A stretch of DNA of 24,289 nt from a virus. Location: IMG/VR virus record IMGVR_UViG_3300042988_000010, positions 1 to 24,289 of that record; one strand, 5' to 3'. Within the stretch, counting starts at the first letter, position 1; each line of letters starts with the position of its first letter. The notes under the pieces were generated by a model. That model saw only the letters and a program-made list of their open reading frames with translations. It did no database searches and had not been told where the DNA came from. Below, piece after piece: positions 7,031-16,200 of the stretch. The position numbers and the translations under genes were made by a program.

Positions 7031-7972
7031 ATGTCTCAAAATCGTGCTAATAGCACTGCTTTTATCGAAGCAGAACAATATTCGGCCTTTATTCTGCGTA
7101 ACTTGCAAGATGGCTTGCTCCCAGGTACTTTCTACCGTAACGTCTCTGACTTCGGTTCTGGTACTACTCTCCACATCAAAACTGTGGGTACTGTGACCAT
7201 CCAGGACGGCGCTGAAGAAGTTCCTTTCGACTACACACCAATCGAATCTGGTGAAGTTACTCTGACCATCACTGACTACGTTGGCGATGCTTGGTATGTG
7301 ACTGATGAGCTGCGTGAAGACGGTGCTCAAGTGGAAGCTTTGATGAGTGCTCGCTCTAGCGAATCTACTCGCGCTATCCAAGAGATCTTCGAGACTCGCT
7401 TCTTGGCTAAGTGTAACAGCTCTCAAACTAACGGTGCTGCTAACGCTGTGAACGGCTTTGCACATCGTATTGCTTCGGCAGAAACTAACAACGTTATTTC
7501 GTTGAACCACTTCATCTCTATGAAGCTGGCTTTCGATAAAGCTAACGTGCCTATGGCTGGTCGTGTTGCCATCGTTGATCCCGTTGTGGCTGCAACTTTG
7601 GACAAGACCGTGAGCTTGGCTCGTGACGTTACTCCATTTGGTCAGCGTATCTTGGAGAATGGCTTCGATCGTGAGCACACCTTCTTGATGAACTTGTATG
7701 GCTGGAACATCATCACCTCTAACCGTTTGGCCACTGGCTCTTTCGGTGACGGCACTACTACTGTGTCTAGCGGTGTTGCTAACGTGTTCATGTGCGTTGC
7801 AGACGACAACACCAAGCCTGTGATGGCTGCATGGCGTCGTATGCCTAAGGTTGAAGGCGAGCGTAACAAAGATCTGCGTCGTGACGAATTCGTTACTTCT
7901 GCACGTTGGGGCTTTGGTACTCAGCGCGTTGACACCTTGGGTGTTGTGATCACTTCTGCTGTTAACTCCTAA
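7031..7972 (+). CDS. Major capsid protein
   Basis: The 313-residue product is of the podovirus HK97-fold type. The N-terminus (ANSTAFIEAEQYSAFILRNL) leads to the glycine-rich E-loop-like section DFGSGTTLHIKTVGTVTIQDG and ITDYVGDAWYVTDELREDG, followed by a spine helix (SESTRAIQEIFETRFLAKCN). The P-domain and A-domain-like stretches VAIVDPVVAATLDKT and NLYGWNIITSNRLATG come later. It forms the icosahedral shell. AAGGA at 7020-7024 gives a strong ribosome-binding site. Codons look biased toward C- and G-ending forms; in a sampled stretch (7261-7320) 30 of 60 bases are G or C, higher than in neighbouring genes, consistent with high expression. A terminator hairpin follows immediately. Confidence 0.95.
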   Translation: MSQNRANSTAFIEAEQYSAFILRNLQDGLLPGTFYRNVSDFGSGTTLHIKTVGTVTIQDGAEEVPFDYTPIESGEVTLTITDYVGDAWYVTDELREDGAQVEALMSARSSESTRAIQEIFETRFLAKCNSSQTNGAANAVNGFAHRIASAETNNVISLNHFISMKLAFDKANVPMAGRVAIVDPVVAATLDKTVSLARDVTPFGQRILENGFDREHTFLMNLYGWNIITSNRLATGSFGDGTTTVSSGVANVFMCVADDNTKPVMAAWRRMPKVEGERNKDLRRDEFVTSARWGFGTQRVDTLGVVITSAVNS

Positions 7973-7981
7973 TTAACACGG

Positions 7982-8007
7982 CCCCTCACAAGCTGAGGGG
8001 TTCTTCT
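7982..8007 (+). terminator. Intrinsic terminator after the major capsid gene
   Basis: A perfect 7-bp stem CCCCTCA (7982-7988) and TGAGGGG (7994-8000) with a 5-base loop is followed by TTCTTCT. The T tract is interrupted, so it probably attenuates rather than fully stops transcription, as in T7 after its capsid gene. It lies ten bases beyond the capsid stop codon. Confidence 0.85.
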
Positions 8008-8024
8008 ACATACAAGGTAATAAA

Positions 8025-8507
8025 ATGACATTTAAGAATCAAGCTGGTATCGGCGTGTACCAAAACTACGGCGCTCGTACCACTGGTAACGCTGTGGGTA
8101 TCGAAGACCAAGACGGTAGCCTCATTCGTTTGAGCGTGAACCTGACAGGTCAGATGTTGAACGATGGTTTCGTTCCTCCTGTTGTGCTGCCAAAGGGTGC
8201 TTTGCTGAAGCGTGCTGATCTGCGCGTTGACGAAGCTTTCGTGCTGGGTGGTACTTCTCCAACCGTGCGTGTTGGTCTGAACGGCTCTGTTGGTACTAAC
8301 GGTATCGTATTGACTGAAGCCGAATTGGAAAACGTCGGTTCTAAAGTTCCCGCATCTACTGGTGCTGGTACTTGGGCAACTAACTCTTCTACTGGTACAA
8401 CTGCTGCTGCTAAAATTGCAATTGACATGGGCGGTACTTCTCCTACGTCTACAAGTGCTGGTAAAGCTGTTTTGGTGTTGGAATTCTTCAACAAGGCCAA
8501 AGCCTAA
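8025..8507 (+). CDS. Putative capsid decoration / minor head protein
   Basis: The 160-residue protein directly follows the major capsid gene and has similarly C/G-biased codons. It is Gly/Ser/Thr/Ala/Val-rich and looks all-beta. An N-terminal section (KNQAGIGVYQNYGARTTGN) precedes a core with VVLPKGALLKRADLRVDEAF and VRVGLNGSVG. A low-complexity Ser/Thr/Gly stretch (about residues 112-128) comes next, and the C-terminal strand is KAVLVLEFFNKAKA. It has no membrane segment or catalytic motif. Being isolated between two intrinsic terminators in the capsid region suggests an abundant structural protein. Proteins in this position in related phages are usually capsid-surface or head-completion proteins; I do not recognise a named family, so decoration is an inference. 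AAGG upstream of ATG 8025 serves as ribosome-binding site. Confidence 0.75.
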   Translation: MTFKNQAGIGVYQNYGARTTGNAVGIEDQDGSLIRLSVNLTGQMLNDGFVPPVVLPKGALLKRADLRVDEAFVLGGTSPTVRVGLNGSVGTNGIVLTEAELENVGSKVPASTGAGTWATNSSTGTTAAAKIAIDMGGTSPTSTSAGKAVLVLEFFNKAKA

Positions 8508-8519
8508 TAACCAACAATT

Positions 8520-8544
8520 AAAGGAGCCTAGTGCTCCTTTTTTT
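8520..8544 (+). terminator. Intrinsic terminator after the putative decoration gene
   Basis: An 8-bp perfect stem AAAGGAGC (8520-8527) and GCTCCTTT (8533-8540) closes a 5-base loop and runs into a T tract (TTTTGTTT). This is a canonical rho-independent terminator 13 bases after the stop codon. Confidence 0.9.
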
Positions 8545-8564
8545 GTTTCTACTCTAAGAAAGAG

Positions 8565-8578
8565 AGGAACCCAAAATA
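8565..8578 (+). promoter_or_regulatory. Ribosome-binding site and probable AUA start codon
   Basis: AGGAA at 8565-8569 lies six bases before ATA at 8576-8578. Between the in-frame TAA (8555-8557) and the TTG at 8612 there is no ATG, GTG or TTG. The codons after the ATA read AIQHKNIPDAELHE, an N-terminus familiar from related phage proteins that begin MAIQHKNIP. Spacing and sequence therefore point to ATA as the initiation codon. Confidence 0.65.
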
Positions 8579-9253
8579 GCTATTCAACATAAGAATATTC
8601 CCGATGCGGAATTGCACGAATCTAAAGGCGTAGCAACAGCTACAGCTAATACTGCATATTTTGCCAATGGCTCTGGTTCAGGTACTTGGAAGAAGACAGG
8701 CGTTGAAACTCTCAATGGTTTGAGTGGTGACGGTGGTGTAGCACGATTGAAGGTTGTTACAGACGGTTCTAATGGTTTTGATTTGTATCGTGATTATGCG
8801 TTTGGTAAAATGCACATTACGAATAACAATACACCATTCGCTTTGACTGCTGTTGCTGACACTACATTGAATACATCTAGTCAGTATACATTGCTTACAG
8901 GCTCAGGTGCTCCATTCGCTAACGGTTTAGAAGATGGTGTAACATTCAGCGTTAATAAGCTCACCTTTGATCATGCAGGTGTTTATGATTTAAACTTCTG
9001 GGCTTGCTTAACTAGCTTCCCAAGTAACACAGCACGTGTTGGTTTGAAGTTCCGTCTTAACGGCACTACATTCTCTGACATGAAGGTTGTTACAAAATCT
9101 AATTCAAACGGTGACGATGGATTGTTTGCTGCTAACGACTTGATTTCAGTCTCTGCTGGTGATTACGTTCAGCTTTATATTGCTTCTGATGCAACAGGTA
9201 ACGTTACCATCAACAACATGATGTTAACTGCTAAAATGATTAAGGCTCTGTAA
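8576..9253 (+). CDS. Putative head-fibre / capsid-surface protein with C1q-like jelly-roll (AUA start)
   Basis: If translated from the ATA at 8576, the protein is 225 residues. The N-terminal part (AIQHKNIPDAELHESKGVAT, then AYFANGSGSGTWKKTG) is a motif I recall from head-associated proteins of podoviruses. The C-terminal ~130 residues (from about LTAVADTTLNT) read as a beta sandwich with FDHAGVYDLNFWA, RVGLKFRLNG, VSAGDYVQLYIASD and a final NMMLTAKMIKAL, resembling a C1q/TNF-like jelly roll, a fold used by phage fibres and decoration proteins to trimerise. Inferred role: an external capsid or fibre protein, perhaps binding carbohydrate. A conventional TTG start at 8612 would lose 12 conserved residues and lacks a spaced ribosome-binding site. 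Confidence 0.75.
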   Translation: MAIQHKNIPDAELHESKGVATATANTAYFANGSGSGTWKKTGVETLNGLSGDGGVARLKVVTDGSNGFDLYRDYAFGKMHITNNNTPFALTAVADTTLNTSSQYTLLTGSGAPFANGLEDGVTFSVNKLTFDHAGVYDLNFWACLTSFPSNTARVGLKFRLNGTTFSDMKVVTKSNSNGDDGLFAANDLISVSAGDYVQLYIASDATGNVTINNMMLTAKMIKAL

Positions 9254-9254
9254 T

Positions 9255-9998
9255 ATGAAAATGACGCTACTTGAAATGGTACAAGACATTCTGAATGATC
9301 TTGATGCCGATGAAGTGAACGGTTTGGATGACACAATTGAAGCACAGCAAGTAGCTCAGATCATCAAGACCTGTTATTATGAAATGCTCGGTAATCGTAA
9401 CTGGCCTTTCATGCGTAAGCTAACCCAGTTAGAATCATCTGGTTCTCCTGCTAAACCTAATTACCTAAAGCTCCCAGATAATTTAAAAGAGCTTATTTCA
9501 TTTAAATACGACAATGGAACTACTTCAGAACCTTTACTGCAAGATGTTGTCTACAAAGAACCAGATTCTTTCCTTCGTTACATTTCTAGCCGAAACGCTA
9601 CGTTGGACAATGTATCAACAGTGGTTGATTACGGCGGTTCCAAGTTACTTATTGTAACTGATAAGCCACCACAATACTGGACTTCTTTTGACGATACGTA
9701 TCTTGTAACAGATTCGTATGAAGTCAGTAAGGAAACAACGCTTCAACAATCTAAAACTCAATGTCTCGCATACTTAGTGCCAGAGTGGGTTCGTACAGAA
9801 GAAGCTATTCCTGATCTCCCAATTGATGCTTTCTCTGCTCTGTTATCAGAAGCTAAGAGTACAGCATTCCTGACACTTAAACAAGTGGCTAACCAAAAGG
9901 CTGAACAAACAGCACAACGTCAACAGCGTTGGTTGTCTCGTAAAGCATGGCGAGCTGCTGGTGGTGTTCAGTATCCTAATTACGGACGTAAGAAATGA
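9255..9998 (+). CDS. Tail tubular protein A (head-to-tail adaptor, T7 gp11-like)
   Basis: The 247-residue protein lies just upstream of the nozzle gene, as gp11 does in T7 (196 residues). The N-terminal helices (MTLLEMVQDILNDLDADEVN, then QVAQIIKTCYYEMLGNRNWPFM) and LPDNLKELISFKYDN are typical of these adaptors. The C-terminal helix contains LLSEAKSTAFLTLKQVANQKAEQ, the family's most conserved block, followed by a basic Gln/Arg tail. Adaptors form a twelve-subunit ring under the portal and seal the head after packaging. The start is ATG 9255 or 9261; AAGG of the preceding gene lies nine bases upstream of the first. The stop overlaps the next gene (ATGA at 9995-9998). Confidence 0.9.
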   Translation: MKMTLLEMVQDILNDLDADEVNGLDDTIEAQQVAQIIKTCYYEMLGNRNWPFMRKLTQLESSGSPAKPNYLKLPDNLKELISFKYDNGTTSEPLLQDVVYKEPDSFLRYISSRNATLDNVSTVVDYGGSKLLIVTDKPPQYWTSFDDTYLVTDSYEVSKETTLQQSKTQCLAYLVPEWVRTEEAIPDLPIDAFSALLSEAKSTAFLTLKQVANQKAEQTAQRQQRWLSRKAWRAAGGVQYPNYGRKK

Positions 9999-10204
9999 TT
10001 ATTCATAAAGGTTATCAAATTAAACCTTCCAAAGAATGCCCCACACTAATGACTGTGGTGACTGATGGTAAAGGCGGTAAAGTACCTGATGTACTTACCA
10101 GTTTGTATACAACTGCTGTATATGCAAAACAAGCCATTGACAAATATTTGGATAGTAAACCCGTAAAGGAAGTGAACAATGCCAAAGCAGTCGATAAAGC
10201 TTGA
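9995..10204 (+). CDS. Small hypothetical protein between adaptor and nozzle genes
   Basis: The 69-residue product overlaps the adaptor gene by four bases and the nozzle gene by 26 bases. It begins MIIHKGYQIKPS and contains a compact segment (LTSLYTTAVYAKQAIDKYLDSK) that suggests one helix after two short strands, then a charged tail. It has no membrane segment, cysteine pair or known motif. The double translational coupling argues that it is a real expressed gene. I do not recognise the family; similar short proteins are frequent at this place in podovirus tail modules. Confidence 0.65.
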   Translation: MIIHKGYQIKPSKECPTLMTVVTDGKGGKVPDVLTSLYTTAVYAKQAIDKYLDSKPVKEVNNAKAVDKA

Positions 10205-12470
10205 ATTTAAGAATTTTATTAAAGGGTTGATTACTGAGGCTAGCCCAGTAAACTTCCCTCCTGAAGCCTCCTCTTCGGAAGAGAACTTCCAGCTTAATCG
10301 TAATGGTACACGTGATCGTCGATTAGGCTTAGGCTACGAAACAGAATACGTATTACGTAACTCTGGTCTTACTGACGATCAATTAGAAGATATGCCCCCT
10401 GTTACGTTTGAATGGCGTAACGTGCGTGGTGATGCTTCCTTGATCTTCCTTGTTGTTAAGATGGGTAATGACTTGTGGTTCTTTGACCTGCAAGCTTCTG
10501 CTTTGTCTAGCAACATTGGTTACAAAGGTAAATTAACTTCCGTCTTCTCTGGTACAAATGATTATTCGTTTGCTAGTATTGATGGTCGATTGGTTGTAGT
10601 TGATGGTTCTGGTGATGTTGCTGTTGTGTCATACGATGGTACTACATTCACAAAAGAAACTAAACGTATCCTTACACGTGATGTATGGGGCTTAGAAGAG
10701 TCTTCTAATCGTGAAGCAGACCCAAGCCTACGTACATCAACATTAACGTCTTCTGAGTGGTATAATCTATACAACCAGTCTTGGGGCATTCCTCGTAAGA
10801 ACTCTGCTGGTACTCTTGATGATCCTGCTGGTATCTTTAAGACAGACTTAGGTGTATATCCTAACGGTCAAGAGACTGTGTGGATTGGTCTACAGTATCA
10901 ACCTGTAGCATCAGGTGTTACACCTTATGAGCGTATGTTCACCAACTTGTATACAGAAAAGCTTGGAGCTGATATTAATTCAGCTAAAGGTTATTTTGTT
11001 ATTGACTTGTTAAATCGTAATACATCTCGTAACGCTGCTGTTGTAGCTAACGCTGCTAAGTATCCTTCACTTGATTACACTTCGTTAGTGTACAGTGGTT
11101 TGGATAAAACATCTGGTGGTGCTACTGCTGTAACTGAATTCGCTGGACGTGTGTTTTATGGTGGATTTAACGGTACAGTGACTGGTGGTGATAAGCGTAG
11201 TCCTGACTTGTCTAACTATGTGTTCTTCTCTAAGCTGGTTACTAACCTTCAAGACATTACTAAGTGTTACTCTGATGGTGATCCTACATCACGAGACAGT
11301 TCTGACGTTGTAGATACAGACGGTGGATTTGTACGTATCTCTGGTCTTGATAGACTGGTTACGATGATTAACGTGTCTGGTACATTGTTGGTCGTTGGTA
11401 CTAACGGTGTATGGGCTTTGTCTGGTGGTAGTGACTACGGTTTCTCTGCTACTAACTTCAAAGTAGAAAAGATCTCTGACTTCGGTGCGTTGAGTGCACG
11501 AAGTGTTGTATCAGATTCTGGTCGTGTGTTCTATTGGTCTATTGACGGTATCTATGCTGCTGCTAAAGATCAGTTTGGTGCATACGGTGCTACAAACATT
11601 ACACAGCAAACTATTCAGACATTCTACGAAGATATTCCAACTACATCTCGTCAATCAGCTATTGGAGCTTATGACGCAGTTGGTAAACGTATTCGTTGGT
11701 TGTTTAAAGAAGGTACACCCTTTGCTTCTGACTCAGTTACACGTGAACTTATTCTTGACTTATCAATTAATGCGTTCTACGTAAATCGTATTTATAACCT
11801 GGCTAACAACACTGCTGAAGTGTTCAGTGTGTTCAAGTCAACACCATTCCAATCTGGTGAAGGTAATACGATTGTACAGGTTGGTAATGACCAAGTGTTT
11901 GCTGATACAGATCAAGTGTTAGTTCCTAATACAGGTCGTTCTGCTGGCTTACAAGCTAGTCGTTATTTGTGTCTGATTAAGTCAGGTGGTGTTAACTACT
12001 TCACATTCGGTTACTATAACAACCCATTCTTCTTAGACTGGGAAGATGTAGACGGTATTGGTGTAGACGCTAAAGCATTCTTACAAACAGGTGCATACAC
12101 TGCTGATGACTCTTCGATTCATAAACAAGTTCCCTATCTCACTCTCCACTTCTTACGAACTGAGAATGGTGTAGATAGTGAATTGAATCCTGAAGGTGCA
12201 TCAAGCTGTTATATCCGTACTATGTGGGACTGGGCTAATGGATACAACTCTAACAAGTGGAGTCCATTGATGCAGGCTTATCGTTATCGTAAAGAATATG
12301 TACCGACGAGTCCTGAGGATACATTCGATACAGGTTTCCAAGTTGTTACCTCTCGTAACAAACTTCGCGGACGTGGTAAAGCATTCTCGCTGTACTTTGA
12401 AACAGAGGCAGGTAAAGACTGTCGTATTATTGGATGGAGCTTAGCTCTCAATGGAAACAAAATCACTTAA
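10179..12470 (+). CDS. Tail tubular protein B (nozzle, T7 gp12-like)
   Basis: The 763-residue protein is close to T7 gp12 (794). The N-terminus carries the hallmark of the family: KNFIKGLITEASPVNFPPEA, followed by SEENFQLNRNGTRDRRLGLGYE. The central part is beta-rich, in keeping with the propeller-like tail nozzle: TEFAGRVFYGG, ISGLDRLVTMINVSGTLLVV with GVWALSGG, FYWSIDGIYAA and KRIRWLFKEG. Six copies form the tip of the short tail through which DNA leaves, and tail fibres attach at its junction with the adaptor. A strong AAGGAAG about seven bases before ATG 10179 marks the start, inside the previous gene. The next gene begins inside its last codons (ATG 12451). Confidence 0.95.
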   Translation: MPKQSIKLEFKNFIKGLITEASPVNFPPEASSSEENFQLNRNGTRDRRLGLGYETEYVLRNSGLTDDQLEDMPPVTFEWRNVRGDASLIFLVVKMGNDLWFFDLQASALSSNIGYKGKLTSVFSGTNDYSFASIDGRLVVVDGSGDVAVVSYDGTTFTKETKRILTRDVWGLEESSNREADPSLRTSTLTSSEWYNLYNQSWGIPRKNSAGTLDDPAGIFKTDLGVYPNGQETVWIGLQYQPVASGVTPYERMFTNLYTEKLGADINSAKGYFVIDLLNRNTSRNAAVVANAAKYPSLDYTSLVYSGLDKTSGGATAVTEFAGRVFYGGFNGTVTGGDKRSPDLSNYVFFSKLVTNLQDITKCYSDGDPTSRDSSDVVDTDGGFVRISGLDRLVTMINVSGTLLVVGTNGVWALSGGSDYGFSATNFKVEKISDFGALSARSVVSDSGRVFYWSIDGIYAAAKDQFGAYGATNITQQTIQTFYEDIPTTSRQSAIGAYDAVGKRIRWLFKEGTPFASDSVTRELILDLSINAFYVNRIYNLANNTAEVFSVFKSTPFQSGEGNTIVQVGNDQVFADTDQVLVPNTGRSAGLQASRYLCLIKSGGVNYFTFGYYNNPFFLDWEDVDGIGVDAKAFLQTGAYTADDSSIHKQVPYLTLHFLRTENGVDSELNPEGASSCYIRTMWDWANGYNSNKWSPLMQAYRYRKEYVPTSPEDTFDTGFQVVTSRNKLRGRGKAFSLYFETEAGKDCRIIGWSLALNGNKIT

Positions 12471-12753
12471 GGTTACGTATTATAAAGACGAAGACTTTGT
12501 TTTTGATTTTGAGCTTAATGATGAAGGTGTATTCCTTCATTGCAATGTTTTAAATTGGAAGCCTTCTGTTCTAAAACGTATGTACAATGTGTTTGCCAGT
12601 TTCACTTTAGAGATGGAGAAGCATAACGTAAAGAAATTTATGACTGTTTCTCCTAATCCTAAATTTGCAAAATTATTCGGTGGAACTGTTATCCACAAAG
12701 GTTATATTGATGACGTATTACATGAGGTTATACAATGGGAAGTAGTACATTAA
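12451..12753 (+). CDS. Small protein at the T7 gp13 position, possible GNAT-like remnant
   Basis: The 100-residue protein overlaps the nozzle gene by 20 bases and the next virion gene by 19 bases. It alternates predicted strands and helices: KVTYYKDEDFVFDFELN, then WKPSVLKRMYNVFASFTLEM, then KKFMTVSPNPKFAKLFGG and a final strand VIQWEV. The block T.SPNPKFAKLFGG resembles the C-terminal half of GNAT acyltransferases (TENPRFxRLxGF). The usual acetyl-CoA pyrophosphate loop (Q/RxxGxG/A) is absent. In T7 the corresponding position holds gp13, needed for assembly of the internal core. Inferred: a non-catalytic assembly or virion protein; the enzymatic reading is weak. Confidence 0.6.
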   Translation: METKSLKVTYYKDEDFVFDFELNDEGVFLHCNVLNWKPSVLKRMYNVFASFTLEMEKHNVKKFMTVSPNPKFAKLFGGTVIHKGYIDDVLHEVIQWEVVH

Positions 12754-13271
12754 AAGTTCTTACAGTGGCTGCCATTGCATACGCTACTGGCGGTGTAGGT
12801 GGTCTTACAGCTGGTCAAACAGCCGCCGCTGCTGCTTCAGCTACAGCTTACAGTGAAAGTGAAGCAGCACGTAAAGAACAACAAGGCTTGATGCAAGAAG
12901 CAGCTAATGAACAACGTAAAGCACGTTCAGTCGCTGAAGCTGGTCAAGCACAACAAGCTGCTCTAGAACAGCGACAACAGATTCGTGAAGAGCGTGTACG
13001 TCGTGCTCGTATTCTTCAAAGCGCTTCTAATACAGGCACATTAGCAAGTTCTGGTGCTTATGGTGCGACAGGGAGTTTATCTACAAGTCTCCAAAGCAAT
13101 ATTGGTTCCAATCTTGGAGCTATTGAACGTGGTCAACAAATTTCTGCATTCCAGCAGAACGCTGCTGATCTTGGTCTCGGTGCTCAGTTTGCTGGATTTG
13201 AAGCTCAGAACATGGGTTCATTGTTCCAACTCGGTACAAGTATTTTTGCAGCTAACACAGCTAAGAAATAA
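12735..13271 (+). CDS. Internal virion protein, T7 gp14-like
   Basis: The 178-residue protein is similar in length and style to T7 gp14 (196). The hydrophobic, Ala/Gly-rich N-terminus (VLTVAAIAYATGGVGGLTAG) could insert in a membrane. It is followed by a long Gln/Arg/Glu helix (about residues 40-95, containing QQAALEQRQQIREERVRRAR). The C-terminal section is Gly/Ser/Ala-rich with FQLGTSIFAANTA at the end. T7 gp14 is ejected first and forms the channel in the outer membrane through which the genome enters. GAGG at 12724-12727 lies seven bases before ATG 12735. Place in the gene order (after the nozzle, before the large internal protein) supports the assignment. Confidence 0.8.
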   Translation: MGSSTLKVLTVAAIAYATGGVGGLTAGQTAAAAASATAYSESEAARKEQQGLMQEAANEQRKARSVAEAGQAQQAALEQRQQIREERVRRARILQSASNTGTLASSGAYGATGSLSTSLQSNIGSNLGAIERGQQISAFQQNAADLGLGAQFAGFEAQNMGSLFQLGTSIFAANTAKK

Positions 13272-13273
13272 AT

Positions 13274-16200
13274 ATGGAAGAAAATTCTCTTGACAGTTTG
13301 CTGGGGACTGAACAAAACCCAAATGAATTAGCAATTTTTCAGGACAATCCTGCTCAAGGACTAAAGCTCCCCACATCAGCTATTCGTAACCGTGCAGCTG
13401 TTACATCGTTGTTGTCTGATCAACCAGAACAATCTGTTGAGAACTTCCAAATGATGGTGGCTGAGGGTGAAGCTGGTGGTGATCAAATCACCAAGAGTAT
13501 TCAAGAACGTGCTATTACACGTGCCACAGCTGGTGATACACAGACTGTAATGAACATTCTTGCAGATCCTACTGTATCATTCGAGCAGAAGCAAGCTGTC
13601 GTTAAAAGCTTTAACAAAACAAAAACAGAACCTGCTACTGTGTTGATGACCAGTAACTTGACAGCAGCTAGTAAAGGTGAAACACCTGAAGCTGAGAAGT
13701 CTCGTTTGAAGGTAGCAGATATTCTTAATCAAGTTAACGATGCAATTGCATTGGAACAAGGCTTGGTTAACAGCTATGTCGATCGTCGTACATGGAAAGA
13801 CCCAACGTCTGTAGCTGATACAGCTGCTACTTGGTTTGCTCCATTCGGCACTAACATCGTTGCTGGTAAGGTTGGTTCAACTCAACTGCCTGAGAACGCA
13901 TCTACTTGGGATGTAATTAAGCAGTTTGCTCTGCCAGGCTCTTCAATCGCAGATATGCGTGATAAGTTGAAGTCTGTACCTGCTGATGAGCGTATTGCAA
14001 TGACTAAATCGTTGCTTGATTCTATCAGTGCAAAGAGTGGTTTGATCTTCTCTAGTGAGAACCAGATCAACCAGATGACATTGGCTAACGATATTGTCAA
14101 CGGTCAGTACACTACATTTGATCAGTGGGTGGATAACCTGTCTGGTTTGTTAGATGTGGTTGGTGTAGGTTTCCTCGCTAAAGGCGTTAAAAAGGCTGGC
14201 AAGGCTGAGAAAATCGTTGAGACAGCTGAAGGTACTACGAATGTAAATAAAGCCTATGAAGGCACTTTACGCCCTCGTACATTTGATGAGTTGCAAGGTA
14301 ATGTTGCTGGTCAACAAGATCGAATGATTAGTAAGCTTGAGTCTGAGAAATCAGATTTGCTTGGTACTGCTGGTAATAAGCTTGATAAAGGTGAAGTACG
14401 TAATCTGACACAACAGTTGACAGATGTACGTTCTAAGATGGTTCCTGAGACTGATGCTAAGGCATTGGCTAAGGATTTGCAGAAGACAGAGAAACTTAGC
14501 TTTAAGAACGCTATGTCTGAAGCAGAGCGTCGTATCCAAGATATTAACGCAGAGCTTAATGCACAAGCCCAACGTATCGAACAACAGATTGAAGCCAATC
14601 GTAAAGCCTCAACAGCTGAGCAACGTATTGCTGCTATTGAGAAAGAGATTGCACAGCTTCAGGCTAATCGTGTAGACGCTCCAGGTTCTTTGACTCCTAT
14701 TGCAGACTTGGTTCGTCGTATCGAGATGAAGGGTGTAGTGTCTACATCTAATCCAGCAAGTCCAGCTATCATGGCTCAGAATACGAATCCTGATAAGGCT
14801 CGTGCTTTGTTCCAAGCTACCTTCACTGGTGATGGTGCTGTATCTGAAGCTGTATATGGTACTGACAAGATCAGTGCTATTGCAGGTGATGTGTTCCCAC
14901 AGATTGTAACTGAGTCAGGTAAAGTGTCTACTAAGCCTGTTGATATTCAGCGTGGTGTGCGTAACTCAATGGATATTCCAGAAGAGATTATTGCTGCTGC
15001 ACATACATCTGGTGCTTTGGAATATACAGAAGCTGAGAAGGCTGCTGCTACAGCTAATAAGGTTAACGAGTTTAAAGCTGCTTCTGGTTTGCAAATGATG
15101 GAGAACATGAGTTCTTTCCGTCTTGATGGCAACCAATATAAGATTGCTGCTGTGTACGGAACACCTGAGGGTTCATTCCTTAACGCAGAACAAGCTGTTG
15201 AGCAAGCTATGTATGCTCTACGTCATCAAGGTATTATGCCAGAGCAGATTACTGTTTTGCGTAAAGAAGGTCTTGATCACGTTCCAGTTAAGCTGGAAGA
15301 TGTTAAAGGTGTTGAAGATAACTATCTGGTACGCGTAGAGACAAGTCAAGAGCTTGATCCTACAGACGTAACTAACTGGGAAATCTTTGATGTTAAGCGT
15401 AACTGGTTGGATCGTTTACCGCTGGTAAGTAACTCTAAAGGTTCTGCTTCTCGTTGGTTGTTTGATGCTGCTTCTATGTTGCATCCAATCTACACTGGTG
15501 CTGCTACTGTTGCTTCTGACAAAGCTGCTGCATTTGAAAAGCTTATGCTTGAAATTGCTAGCCAGTTCTCTGACAAGTACACAGCATTAGATAAAGCACA
15601 ACAAGTACGTGTTGATAACTACATCCGTGAAGCTAACGCTAAGCGTCTCCCATTTGATCAAGCTGATCTTATGGCACGTGGATTTACTAAAGCAGAGATT
15701 GACTCTGTTAAGTCTTGGCGTGATTTCTGGGATGGTCACTACTACTTAGAGAATCTTGACTTGGTTCGTACATTGAACTCTCAAGGTTATCAAAAGCTGG
15801 TATCTGCAAATGCTGATGTGTTTGCTCGTCCATTAGGTAGCTACCAAGGTGTTAATAAGCTTTACGATCCTACAACTGACATGGTATTGAATCCATCAGG
15901 ACAGGCTCTTAAAGACTTGTACGAGAATGGTGGTTATGTTGCACGTCTGCGTCGTCCTACACAGTTCGGTGAAGACACAGTTGAGTACATCATGGTTCGT
16001 AACAACGGTGATGAATACTTGCGTAAGCTCAACGATACAGATCAAGCACTGAATCGTATTGAAGGTTATTATCAAGTTCAGTATAAGGCTCCTCGCTTTG
16101 TTGACGAAATTGATGCTAACGGTTTACGTCGTGCTGTTGCTGTTGCAGGTGACACCAAGGAAGCTGAAGCATTCGCAGCTCGTATGCGAGCACAGAATCC

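Noticed and set aside
6857-7678. 273-codon open frame on the minus strand
   Set aside because: It lies antisense across the scaffold end and most of the major capsid gene, both firmly identified; its protein is Ser/His/Cys-rich without any motif, and no ribosome-binding site or operon context supports it.
8612-9253. Start of the head-fibre gene at TTG 8612
   Set aside because: It would remove the familiar AIQHKNIPDAE N-terminus and has no properly spaced ribosome-binding site; the ATA at 8576 is better supported.
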